From assembly GCF_900103605.1 (NCBI RefSeq), contig NZ_FNHY01000001.1, positions 248,001 through 312,000 of the forward strand: a stretch of DNA of 64,000 nucleotides, given 5' to 3'. The first letter of the stretch is position 1. The number at the start of each line of letters is the position of its first letter. Below, piece after piece: positions 1-7,403 of the stretch. The position numbers and the translations under genes were made by a program. The notes beneath the pieces were generated by a model that had not been told where the DNA came from, did not search any database, and saw only the letters and a list, made by a program, of their open reading frames with translations. This DNA is from Psychrobacillus sp. OK028 (GTDB lineage: Bacteria; Bacillota; Bacilli; Bacillales_A; Planococcaceae).

Positions 1-1
1 A

Positions 2-577
2 CATTTACCGAAGAGCTTTGTTATCGCAGGTAACGTAGGTACTCCAGAAGCTGTAAGAGAGCTAGAAAATGCTGGAGCCGATGCAACAAAAGTTGGAATC
101 GGACCTGGGAAAGTGTGTATCACGAAGATTAAAACCGGATTTGGAACTGGTGGTTGGCAGCTTGCTGCACTGCGCTGGTGTGCAAAAGCGGCTAGCAAGC
201 CAATAATAGCAGATGGTGGAATTCGCACACATGGTGATATTGCAAAGTCAGTTCGCTTCGGGGCTTCCATGGTTATGATTGGATCTCTATTTGCAGGACA
301 TGAGGAATCACCTGGTGTTACAGTAGAGAAGGATGGTAAGCGCTATAAAGAATATTTTGGTTCTGCATCCGAATTCCAAAAAGGTGAAAAGAAAAACGTA
401 GAAGGTAAAAAGATGTTTGTAGAATATAAAGGACCTCTCGAAGATACTTTAAGAGAAATGGAACAAGATTTACAATCCTCCATTTCTTACTCCGGTGGAA
501 CTAAATTAGAGTCGATTCGTAATGTAGATTACGTAATCGTGAAAAACTCTATTTTCAATGGAGATAAAGTTTATTAA
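2..577 (+). CDS. guaC: GMP reductase, C-terminal part
   Basis: Reading frame open from the window edge, so the 5' end is missing; about 191 residues are visible against roughly 325 for the Bacillus enzyme. GMP reductase converts GMP to IMP with NADPH in purine salvage. Visible are the glycine-rich phosphate region [12 protein letters not shown], the active-site cysteine loop GPGKVCITK, and the second phosphate loop [19 protein letters not shown], all typical of the IMPDH/GMPR TIM-barrel family. The lack of CBS domains cannot be judged from the fragment, but the C-terminal tail ([14 protein letters not shown]) fits GuaC better than GuaB. An AT-rich inverted repeat (about 587-641) follows the stop codon. 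Confidence 0.9.
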   Translation, partial: HLPKSFVIAGNVGTPEAVRELENAGADATKVGIGPGKVCITKIKTGFGTGGWQLAALRWCAKAASKPIIADGGIRTHGDIAKSVRFGASMVMIGSLFAGHEESPGVTVEKDGKRYKEYFGSASEFQKGEKKNVEGKKMFVEYKGPLEDTLREMEQDLQSSISYSGGTKLESIRNVDYVIVKNSIFNGDKVY

Positions 578-655
578 TAATTAATGTTATTTAAATGACG
601 AAATGCTACAATGTATTTGAATAATAACATTATTTGAAAAAGAGGAGTGTTCTAA

Positions 656-1084
656 ATGGCTGTAGATGTATACCTTAATTTTAATGGGAATTGTCGCGAG
701 GCTGCAGAATTTTATGCAGAAGTATTTAATACGGGTAAACCTGAAATAATGACATTTGGTGAAGCACCGCAACATCCCGATTTTGTCTTGCCTAAAGAAG
801 CAAAAGATTTAGTTCTACACACTCGCTTAAATATCAATGGTAGTAATATAATGTTTTCTGATACATTTCCAGGATCACCTTTTGTGGAAGGAAACAATAT
901 CAGTTTAGCTTTCGTAAGTAAGGATGAAGAAGAAGTAAAATCTACTTTTAATGCGCTAAAAGAAGGCGGCAAAGTAAGTATGGAGCTTCAGGAAACTTTT
1001 TGGAGCAAATGCTACGGATCATTAAGAGATAAATTCGGTATAGAATGGCAATTTAGTCACGAAGCTGATCAATTGCCACAATAA
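656..1084 (+). CDS. VOC-superfamily (PhnB/glyoxalase-like) protein
   Basis: A 142-residue protein with the repeated beta-alpha-beta-beta-beta layout of the vicinal oxygen chelate superfamily, PhnB-like subgroup. It begins with VDVYLNFNGNCREAAEFY and ends with DKFGIEWQF, both characteristic of this group (formerly annotated as 3-demethylubiquinone methyltransferase-like). The family includes metalloenzymes and binding proteins, and no substrate can be assigned. It is a single-gene unit: ribosome site AGAGGAG stands before ATG 656 and a strong terminator follows directly. Confidence 0.8.
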   Translation: MAVDVYLNFNGNCREAAEFYAEVFNTGKPEIMTFGEAPQHPDFVLPKEAKDLVLHTRLNINGSNIMFSDTFPGSPFVEGNNISLAFVSKDEEEVKSTFNALKEGGKVSMELQETFWSKCYGSLRDKFGIEWQFSHEADQLPQ

Positions 1085-1088
1085 CTTG

Positions 1089-1130
1089 AAGGCTATGTAA
1101 CGTATAATATACGTTGCATAGCTTTTTTTA
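1089..1130 (+). terminator. Rho-independent terminator after the VOC gene
   Basis: Near-perfect hairpin with arms GGCTATGTAACGTATA and TATACGTTGCATAGC followed by seven T. Confidence 0.85.
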
Positions 1131-1233
1131 TTAATTTCTAAATAATCGAAAAAGGCATTATAAATCTAAGCTGTATAAAGTATACTTACATATAAAACTA
1201 TTGCAATATTAAAAAGAAAGAAGAGGTAACAGG

Positions 1234-2388
1234 ATGAGTATACGAATAAATCCTCGTGCGCAATCATTGAAAATCCCTGGAACGAGACAATTCTCCAATC
1301 AATTAGTCCATTATCCGAATGCGATTAATTTGACGATTGGTCAACCCGATTTTCCAACTCCATCTTCTGTAAAAGAAGCAGGTATTCGAGCAATTGAAGA
1401 AAACTTAACCGGATACTCACACAATGCGGGGCTGCTAGAGCTAAGAAATGCTGTGAACTCCTTTTTCTTCGATAAATATGGTTTTTCCTATGATATCCAA
1501 AATGAAATAGTAATAACCAATGGCGCAAGTGAAGCAATCGATGCAGTATTCAGAACAATATTAGAAGAAGGGGATGAGGTTATTTTACCCGCTCCCACTT
1601 ATTCAGGATATGTTCCTGTTATTGAACTTTGCGGTGCCAAAGTAGTCTATTTAGATACGACAGACACTCAATTTCAGCCATCTGCAGAAAGACTCGCAAG
1701 CTTGATAACAGAAAAAACAAAGGCTATTTTTTTCAACAATCCTTCCAATCCAACTGGTGTCGTTCTAACAAAGGAGACGATGGATGGATTAGTCGATGTT
1801 ATTAAAAAGAAAAATTTATTTATCCTAACAGATGAAATATATAGTGAGAATACTTTCACTGGAAAACACTATTCCTTTGCAAGTTATAAGGAAATAAGAG
1901 AGAAGTTATTTTATATTCACGGCGTTTCCAAGTCGCATTCCATGACTGGTTGGCGAATCGGCTTCCTAATGGGACCGGCAAATGTGATGGAGCACGTTGT
2001 AAAGGTGCACGCCTTCAATACTATTTGTGCATCATTACCAGCTCAATATGCTGCAATAGAGGCACTAACCAATGCACAAGATATCCCGAGTGAAATGAAC
2101 GTGGAATATGTGAAAAGACGCGACTTTGTATATAGTCGTTTAACAGAGATGGGATTGACGGTAGAAAAACCAAATGGAGCGTTTTATATTTTCCCAGATA
2201 TAACAAAGTACGGAATGAATTCATTTGATTTTGCTACAAGGCTTTTACAGGAAGGCGAAGTCGCAGTCGTACCAGGAAGTGCATTCACTGAGTACGGAGA
2301 GGGATTCATACGTATTTCATATGCCTATAGCATGGCTGTGTTAGAAGAAGGATTAAATAGATTAGAAGAATTCCTGCTTACTTTATAA
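1234..2388 (+). CDS. patA: PLP aminotransferase, PatA type
   Basis: A 384-residue fold-type I aminotransferase of the class I/II family. It closely resembles B. subtilis PatA (N-acetyl-L,L-diaminopimelate aminotransferase, lysine and meso-DAP synthesis): N-terminal motif LTIGQPDFPTP, the PLP-contact region NNPSNPTGV and DEIYSE, and the Schiff-base lysine in GVSKSHSMTGWRIGF. The C-terminal substrate-carboxylate arginine lies in EGFIRISYAYS. It is likely monocistronic, with AAGAGG before ATG 1234 and a bidirectional-looking terminator after the stop. Exact substrate is inferred from similarity; a broader aromatic or methionine aminotransferase role is possible. Confidence 0.82.
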   Translation: MSIRINPRAQSLKIPGTRQFSNQLVHYPNAINLTIGQPDFPTPSSVKEAGIRAIEENLTGYSHNAGLLELRNAVNSFFFDKYGFSYDIQNEIVITNGASEAIDAVFRTILEEGDEVILPAPTYSGYVPVIELCGAKVVYLDTTDTQFQPSAERLASLITEKTKAIFFNNPSNPTGVVLTKETMDGLVDVIKKKNLFILTDEIYSENTFTGKHYSFASYKEIREKLFYIHGVSKSHSMTGWRIGFLMGPANVMEHVVKVHAFNTICASLPAQYAAIEALTNAQDIPSEMNVEYVKRRDFVYSRLTEMGLTVEKPNGAFYIFPDITKYGMNSFDFATRLLQEGEVAVVPGSAFTEYGEGFIRISYAYSMAVLEEGLNRLEEFLLTL

Positions 2389-2393
2389 GAATA

Positions 2394-2433
2394 GAAAAAA
2401 GGCTATTCCGATTTATACGGAATAGCCTTTTTG
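2394..2433 (+). terminator. Terminator after patA
   Basis: Perfect stem AAAAAGGCTATTCCG / CGGAATAGCCTTTTT, symmetric enough to work on both strands. Confidence 0.85.
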
Positions 2434-2463
2434 CATCGGTACGTTTGGATAAATGTTCCGTTC

Positions 2464-2577
2464 CGAGAGTAAATTTAGTGCGTCCGAGAGTAATCCAGCT
2501 GGCTCCGAGAGTAAACACAGTGCGAGCGAGAGTAACCATCACAGCTCCGAGAGTATACCCAACACAAACGAGAGTAC
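2464..2577. repeat. 21-bp-period array, CGAGAGTAA flavour, six units
   Basis: The motif CGAGAG(TAA) begins at 2464, 2485, 2506, 2527, 2548 and 2569, exactly 21 bp apart each time. The 12 bp between motifs differ from unit to unit. It lies between the patA terminator and the end of the convergent LCP gene. Confidence 0.9.
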
Positions 2578-2602
2578 CCGGTCCAACTACTCCTCATTAT
2601 CC

Positions 2603-3508
2603 CTACTCAAGCTCCAAATGCTCCTTTAATACCAACGTTACTTCACTCAGTTCCTTCTCTTCAGGTACATAATACCAAATATCATTCATTCGCTTACCGC
2701 TTCCTTTTGTAAGAGAAATAGACTCGACATTGGCGAGAGCTCCTTTATAGCCTTTTTGAATATCCATCATTTGATCGAACGTCATGTTCGTCCGGATGTT
2801 TTCAGCTAGAGTAGCCAATAAATCTTTATAGTTGAGCAGACTATTGAAGGATGCACCTTCTTTTAGAACGGCTAGAAGCACTTGTTTTTGACGCTCCTGT
2901 CTACCAAAGTCGCCTAATGGATCATTCATCCGCATTCGCACATAGCTAAGTGCCATATCTCCATCTAGATGGATAGGACCTTCTTTGAATAGATAGCCAT
3001 TTTCCTCAAAAGCAGTAGTGTTCTCGACTGTCACACCGCCAACGCTATCGACAATTTCTAGAAAGCTTTCCATATTAACCTGCACAACATAATCAATTGG
3101 AATATCGAGCAAGTTTTCGACTGACTGAAGTGCCATATCTATTCCACCAAATGCGTATGCATGATTTATTTTGTCCATTTTATCGATTCCAATGATCTCT
3201 GTATATGTATCTCTAGGGATACTCAATACTTTAATAGAAGAGAGGGAGGGGTTGGCGGTAAGTACTATTATCGTATCCGAACGTCCAACATCATCATCGC
3301 GCTCATCCACACCTAGTAATAATACGGAAATTGGTTCCTGATCTACGAGCTCTACTTCCGTTTTTCTAAGCTCGGAAACTTTGCGTATTTCGGGTTCATG
3401 AATTGTTTCAAGTGTTTTAGTTACATTTTTATAAATGCTAGCTGTGTAGATTGTTCCACCTAAAAGTAAGCAGCTTATAATGGTAATCCAAATTATCTTC
3501 TTAGACAT
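2603..3508 (-). CDS. LytR-CpsA-Psr (LCP) family ligase
   Basis: A 301-residue membrane-anchored LCP protein. These enzymes transfer undecaprenyl-phosphate-linked glycopolymers (wall teichoic acid, capsule, secondary wall polymer) to peptidoglycan. One N-terminal membrane helix (residues 4-26) is followed by the extracellular LCP domain with ISVLLLGVDERDD, GRSDTIIVL, LSIPRDTYTEI and INHAYAFGG, including the conserved Asp and Arg residues that contact the lipid pyrophosphate. It is the first of two LCP genes in this window (see 11103-12146) and stands divergent to the polysaccharide gene pair at 3706-6254. The glycopolymer it attaches cannot be told from sequence. Confidence 0.9.
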   Translation of the reverse strand: MSKKIIWITIISCLLLGGTIYTASIYKNVTKTLETIHEPEIRKVSELRKTEVELVDQEPISVLLLGVDERDDDVGRSDTIIVLTANPSLSSIKVLSIPRDTYTEIIGIDKMDKINHAYAFGGIDMALQSVENLLDIPIDYVVQVNMESFLEIVDSVGGVTVENTTAFEENGYLFKEGPIHLDGDMALSYVRMRMNDPLGDFGRQERQKQVLLAVLKEGASFNSLLNYKDLLATLAENIRTNMTFDQMMDIQKGYKGALANVESISLTKGSGKRMNDIWYYVPEEKELSEVTLVLKEHLELE

Positions 3509-3705
3509 ATCATGATCCTCATTTCTTGGAACTTCCTTGTCTATTTATATGAAAATTCTATTTAGATTATTTACTAGAACTTCTATATTTATTCAACTCG
3601 TATATCCATTTATCTATTTTCAAGTCAGTCCATAAATATGTCGAATAAAGTATGTTTCATATGTTATACTTTATCTTTGAATGAACAGTAGAAAGGAAAT
3701 ATATA

Positions 3706-5166
3706 ATGAAACAATCATCAATAAGTTCAGTTTGGAAAATAGTTTTACTAGGTGCACTATTGCTATTAATCGCACTTTTATTTCCTCAACCAATCACTGC
3801 ATATGCTATAACCCTAATTTTAGGAGTCATTTCCATTGTTAAACCGAAAGAATCTTTATTTCTTTTAATTTATTATTTCCCAATTCGTTCTTTTTTAGTA
3901 GAGATTAATCCCTCTCTAAAATTAATTGGAGATATTATTATAATTGGAGCTTTCGTACGTGTCGTATGGGATGCTAGATCTAATTGGAAACAAATATTCC
4001 GTTTCGAGATATTTGAATGGGCATTTATTGCTTTTTTAATAATCGGAGCAATTTCATCATTTATCACGGGCGTTAGCACTGGAGCAATAGTATTTCAATT
4101 AAGAGCTTTTGCTATAACCTTCTTATTGCTTTATGTAGTTAAGAGATTATCGATAACTAAAAGCGATATAATAACTTTCTTATGGAATACGTTAATTGTT
4201 GCATTAATAATTGTTGTTCAAGGATTAGTGGAAAAGTTATCGATGCGTTCAGCTTTAATGCCAGAGACATGGATCAATAGATCTCTATCATCCAATAATC
4301 GTGTTCGGATTTATGGACTTTTGAACAACCCTAATGTATTAGCAACATTCTTAACAATAGCAACGATTTTAACGGTCTATTTAAAGAAATTCGTTACGAA
4401 CAATAAATTACAATGGTTCTTAAACATTTCGTTAATCTTAATGGTTGGGGTTTGGATCCTAACTTATAGTAGAGGAACATGGATAGCAGTTGTGATAGGT
4501 ATTGTTGTATATACGCTGCTTACGAGAAAATGGAAAGTACCTGTTAAAGCAATACTTCTTGTGGGAATATCATTCCTGATTGTTACGATGCCAACTACTT
4601 ATATAAGTAAATGGATAAATAACAATACCGAAATAGGTAATTTCCCGAGAACTGGTCCAGCAGAGGAAGTAGATACTGGATTTGCAGACGAATCTAAACG
4701 ACTAGAGGAAACCTTTAGTAAATCTACTTTTGACAAGAGTAAAACTACTGGAAGATTATTTGTAGTTTATAAAGGATTTGAAGTATATAAAGATTATCCA
4801 TTAATTGGTAGTGGATTTGGAACATTTGGAGACTCAGCTTCCAAATCGTATTCATCTCCAATTTATAAAGATTATGATATTGAGACAAATATATATGCCG
4901 ACAATCAATATATAGAAGTAATTGCACAAAATGGTACTGTAGGGGTTATACTTTTTGCGGTATTCCTTTTAGGATTATTACATCTATTCTGGAAGCATAG
5001 AAAAACAAATCCATATGCAATTCCTTTACTTGCTAGTTTGGTTGGAATCTACTGGTGTGGAGTTATCTATAACATGTGGGAAGATAAAACCTTTACGATG
5101 TATTTCTTTATCATAACGGCAGTGTTTATACAGTTTGTTAGTAAGAAGGAGAGAATTTCTAAATGA
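3706..5166 (+). CDS. O-antigen ligase/Wzy-type polymerase membrane protein
   Basis: A 486-residue polytopic membrane protein with about ten or eleven hydrophobic segments and a long extracytoplasmic loop (about residues 300-400), the shape of the Wzy_C/O-antigen ligase family. The family signatures are visible: YSRGTWIAVVIGI after the middle helices, then DYPLIGSGFGTFGD and DNQYIEVIAQNGTVGV near the end. Members polymerise or ligate lipid-linked oligosaccharides at the outer membrane face. The stop overlaps the next gene's start by 4 bp (ATGA), so it is translationally coupled to a glycosyltransferase. It probably makes an exopolysaccharide or wall polymer; the substrate is unknown. Confidence 0.82.
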   Translation: MKQSSISSVWKIVLLGALLLLIALLFPQPITAYAITLILGVISIVKPKESLFLLIYYFPIRSFLVEINPSLKLIGDIIIIGAFVRVVWDARSNWKQIFRFEIFEWAFIAFLIIGAISSFITGVSTGAIVFQLRAFAITFLLLYVVKRLSITKSDIITFLWNTLIVALIIVVQGLVEKLSMRSALMPETWINRSLSSNNRVRIYGLLNNPNVLATFLTIATILTVYLKKFVTNNKLQWFLNISLILMVGVWILTYSRGTWIAVVIGIVVYTLLTRKWKVPVKAILLVGISFLIVTMPTTYISKWINNNTEIGNFPRTGPAEEVDTGFADESKRLEETFSKSTFDKSKTTGRLFVVYKGFEVYKDYPLIGSGFGTFGDSASKSYSSPIYKDYDIETNIYADNQYIEVIAQNGTVGVILFAVFLLGLLHLFWKHRKTNPYAIPLLASLVGIYWCGVIYNMWEDKTFTMYFFIITAVFIQFVSKKERISK

Positions 5167-6254
5167 CCATTTTGCATCTAATTAGTGGGGGAGAAACTGG
5201 TGGTTCTAAAAATCACTTAATATCGCTCTTAAGTCAATTTTCATCTGAAGAGATTATATTATGTGTGATGGAAGAAGGTCTACTGTCTACAGATGCGAAA
5301 AAAGCAGGAATTCGAACAATAACTTTAAATCAAAAATCGAGATATGATTTATCCGTCGTTAAAAAACTCTCCAAACTAATAAAAGCGGAAAATATTTCAC
5401 TCATTCATACACATGGACCAAGAGCAAATCTGTTTGCCTATCTTACAAGAGTGATATGTCCTTTTAAGTGGGTTACAACCATTCATAGTAATCCATCTTT
5501 AGATTTTGTTAAAGGCGGTCTGAAGGGTAAACTCTTTACGATGCTAAATATGAATTTGATCAAGAAAATAGACCACTTTTTTGCTGTCTCACATCGCTTT
5601 GGTGAAATGTTAGAAGGCTTTGGGATAGAAAAGAACAAGATAAGTATTATTTATAATGGTATATCCTTTCAGGAACCAGAATATCAAAAGCTTTCACCAG
5701 ATGAGTTTGGAATAGATGATAACGATTTCGTTGTAGTTATGGTTGCAAGATATCATCCTATTAAAAATCACAACTTAGCTATAGATGCAATTACGAGATT
5801 ACGAGAAGAAGGTATCCCGGTACAATTAGTTTGTGTTGGAGATGGTCCAGAAAGACAAGCACTAGAAAAGAAAGTAGCTGGAAAGGATTATTTTCATTTA
5901 ACAGGCTTCAGAAATGATATCCATGCTATTCTTGAGTTAGGGGATTGTTTGTTACTTACGTCAAATAGCGAAAGCTTTCCGCTTGTCTTACTAGAAGCAG
6001 CCCGTGCAAAGAAACCAATTGTAACTACAGATGTTGGTGGAGTAGGGGCTTTGCTGCCAACTGAGGACTATGGATATATTGTTCCAATTGGTAATCTAAA
6101 TATGGTAGTTAAAGCCTTAAAGGAACTTTACGCATCTAAACTTTCAGGCGATATTCAACTGAAAGGTGAAAAACTTTATAAACATGCAAAAGAAAAGTTT
6201 TCACTTAATCAGCTTGAAAAAGATACTAGAAATACGTATTCAAAATTGCTATAA
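5163..6254 (+). CDS. Glycosyltransferase family 4-type enzyme
   Basis: A 363-residue GT-B glycosyltransferase. The N-terminal acceptor domain begins with LISGGETGGSKNHL and carries the HTHGPRANL segment. The C-terminal nucleotide-sugar domain has VARYHPIKNHNLAIDA, VGDGPERQALE and the E-x7-E signature in ESFPLVLLEAARAKKPIV. It is predicted to be cytoplasmic, with no signal peptide. It starts inside the stop codon of the polymerase gene, so the two form a compact polysaccharide unit. Retaining mechanism follows from the family; donor and acceptor cannot be assigned. Confidence 0.88.
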   Translation: MTILHLISGGETGGSKNHLISLLSQFSSEEIILCVMEEGLLSTDAKKAGIRTITLNQKSRYDLSVVKKLSKLIKAENISLIHTHGPRANLFAYLTRVICPFKWVTTIHSNPSLDFVKGGLKGKLFTMLNMNLIKKIDHFFAVSHRFGEMLEGFGIEKNKISIIYNGISFQEPEYQKLSPDEFGIDDNDFVVVMVARYHPIKNHNLAIDAITRLREEGIPVQLVCVGDGPERQALEKKVAGKDYFHLTGFRNDIHAILELGDCLLLTSNSESFPLVLLEAARAKKPIVTTDVGGVGALLPTEDYGYIVPIGNLNMVVKALKELYASKLSGDIQLKGEKLYKHAKEKFSLNQLEKDTRNTYSKLL

Positions 6255-6302
6255 GCATTAAAAAAAATATTAGAAAGATTTTCATTTTATTGTTTCTTTC
6301 TA

Positions 6303-6460
6303 TTGTCAATATATAAATATGTGTTAAAATATAGTAGTAGAAAGAATTCTTGGTATAATATAAACGAAAAAAAGTCTCGGTTGGTTGGTAATCGTATTAA
6401 GCAAACTGAAATGGGTTGTTAACAAAGATAGATATTCTTTGTTGGCAGCCCTTTTAGTTT
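6303..6460 (+). ncRNA. Possible small transcript ending in a strong terminator
   Basis: A candidate promoter (TTGTCA at 6303-6308, 16-bp spacer, TAAAAT at 6325-6330; a second TATAAT at 6354-6359) lies upstream of about 80 nt without a plausible ORF. A hairpin at 6413-6451 (arms GGGTTGTTAACAAAGA and TCTTTGTTGGCAGCCC) and a TTTTAGTTTT tail follow. It could be an independent small RNA, or merely the distal terminator of the glycosyltransferase operon. I recognise no known RNA family. Confidence 0.3.
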
Positions 6461-6470
6461 TGTTCAACTT

Positions 6471-6516
6471 AAAAAAGCGATCGATTTATTGAAACTCCAT
6501 AAATCGATCGCTTTTA
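6471..6516 (-). terminator. Terminator after slaP
   Basis: Perfect 18-bp stem (AAAAAGCGATCGATTTAT and its complement) with a 9-nt loop. It lies just past the stop codon of the minus-strand slaP gene and is symmetric, so it may act on both strands. Confidence 0.8.
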
Positions 6517-6521
6517 TTCTA

Positions 6522-7403
6522 TTATTGATTGATTTTAACGGTCCATTTAGATAAGTCTTTTGCTTCTTTATTTACTAACTCTTTTGGAAAAATAAAGGTC
6601 CAGGGTTTTGTTGTGTTAGATTGTACTTCAAAGTTATCTAATTTAAACGAACCTTGAGCAACAATTTCGTTATTCGCATCTGATAGAACTAACGGGAGTT
6701 GTTGAAAACTAAGTGACTTGTTGGATCCGTTTCTAACAAAAACAGTAACCGCTAAACCATCATCTGGTTGTTCTTTTAACTGAACTCCAGTAATATTTAC
6801 TTCGTCCTCGTTTAGAGATGGTAGCGATTTAACCAATTGTTCTAAAGCCTCTTTTTGCTCTTTTGGAAGAGATTTCTCCCAACTTTCGTGTAGCTCCAGT
6901 TTATGAGGTTCAAAAGACTTTAAGTTAAACGCAAGCTGCCAACCTTCAGCAGGTAATTCTTCAGAGTCAATTGTTGGTTTATCAAACTTAAACACCCATG
7001 GACGAGCACTATTACCAGGAATTTCACCTAGTTCACTAAAGTCAAACTGTTGTGAAGCTATCACATCGTTCGAAGCATCTAGTAACAGTAACTCGATAGA
7101 GCCTAATTCCATAGGTTTTGCCAAGGATGATCGGAAAAAGGCTTTTACAAGCCAAGAATCATCTTCTTCATCAATTTCCAGACCTGATAATGATAACTGA
7201 TTTGGTTTCAGTGGCTCTAATTCATTTAACAGAAATTGAAACACGTATTGCTGTTCTTTTGGCACGTTCCAGCTTGGGTGATAGGATAGCTCTGTTTTGA
7301 TTGAATTACTCTCCGAAACCTCTATATCTAATAACTCCTCCGAGTTAATCGTGCTATCTTTTCCAGCCGTTTTTGTTTTTTTGAACAAAGAGAATATACT
7401 CAA
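6522..7403 (-). CDS. slaP: Accessory Sec system S-layer assembly protein (SlaP-like)
   Basis: A 293-residue protein without signal peptide, built from two similar halves (about 40-150 and 165-290). Each half contains a YHPSW or HESW motif, then PKEQ, an LSLSGLEI/VNITGVQL strand, and a closing segment like ARPWVFKF/TKPWTFIF. This duplicated SLAP domain is the hallmark of the S-layer assembly protein that works with SecA2 in Bacillus anthracis. It is coupled to secA2: the TTG start (7401-7403) overlaps the secA2 stop by 4 bp, and GAGGAGG lies 7 nt upstream of the TTG. The role in S-layer protein export is inferred from family and context. Confidence 0.85.
   Translation of the reverse strand: MSIFSLFKKTKTAGKDSTINSEELLDIEVSESNSIKTELSYHPSWNVPKEQQYVFQFLLNELEPLKPNQLSLSGLEIDEEDDSWLVKAFFRSSLAKPMELGSIELLLLDASNDVIASQQFDFSELGEIPGNSARPWVFKFDKPTIDSEELPAEGWQLAFNLKSFEPHKLELHESWEKSLPKEQKEALEQLVKSLPSLNEDEVNITGVQLKEQPDDGLAVTVFVRNGSNKSLSFQQLPLVLSDANNEIVAQGSFKLDNFEVQSNTTKPWTFIFPKELVNKEAKDLSKWTVKINQ

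Noticed and set aside
2445-2672. 75-codon ORF with a seven-residue PRV repeat
   Set aside because: The heptapeptide period is a by-product of the 21-bp DNA array (21 = 7 codons). There is no ribosome site, and it runs into the end of the opposing LCP gene.
6413-6460. Known riboswitch upstream of a gene
   Set aside because: No plus-strand gene follows; the next genes run on the minus strand, so at most a free-standing small RNA or a terminator.
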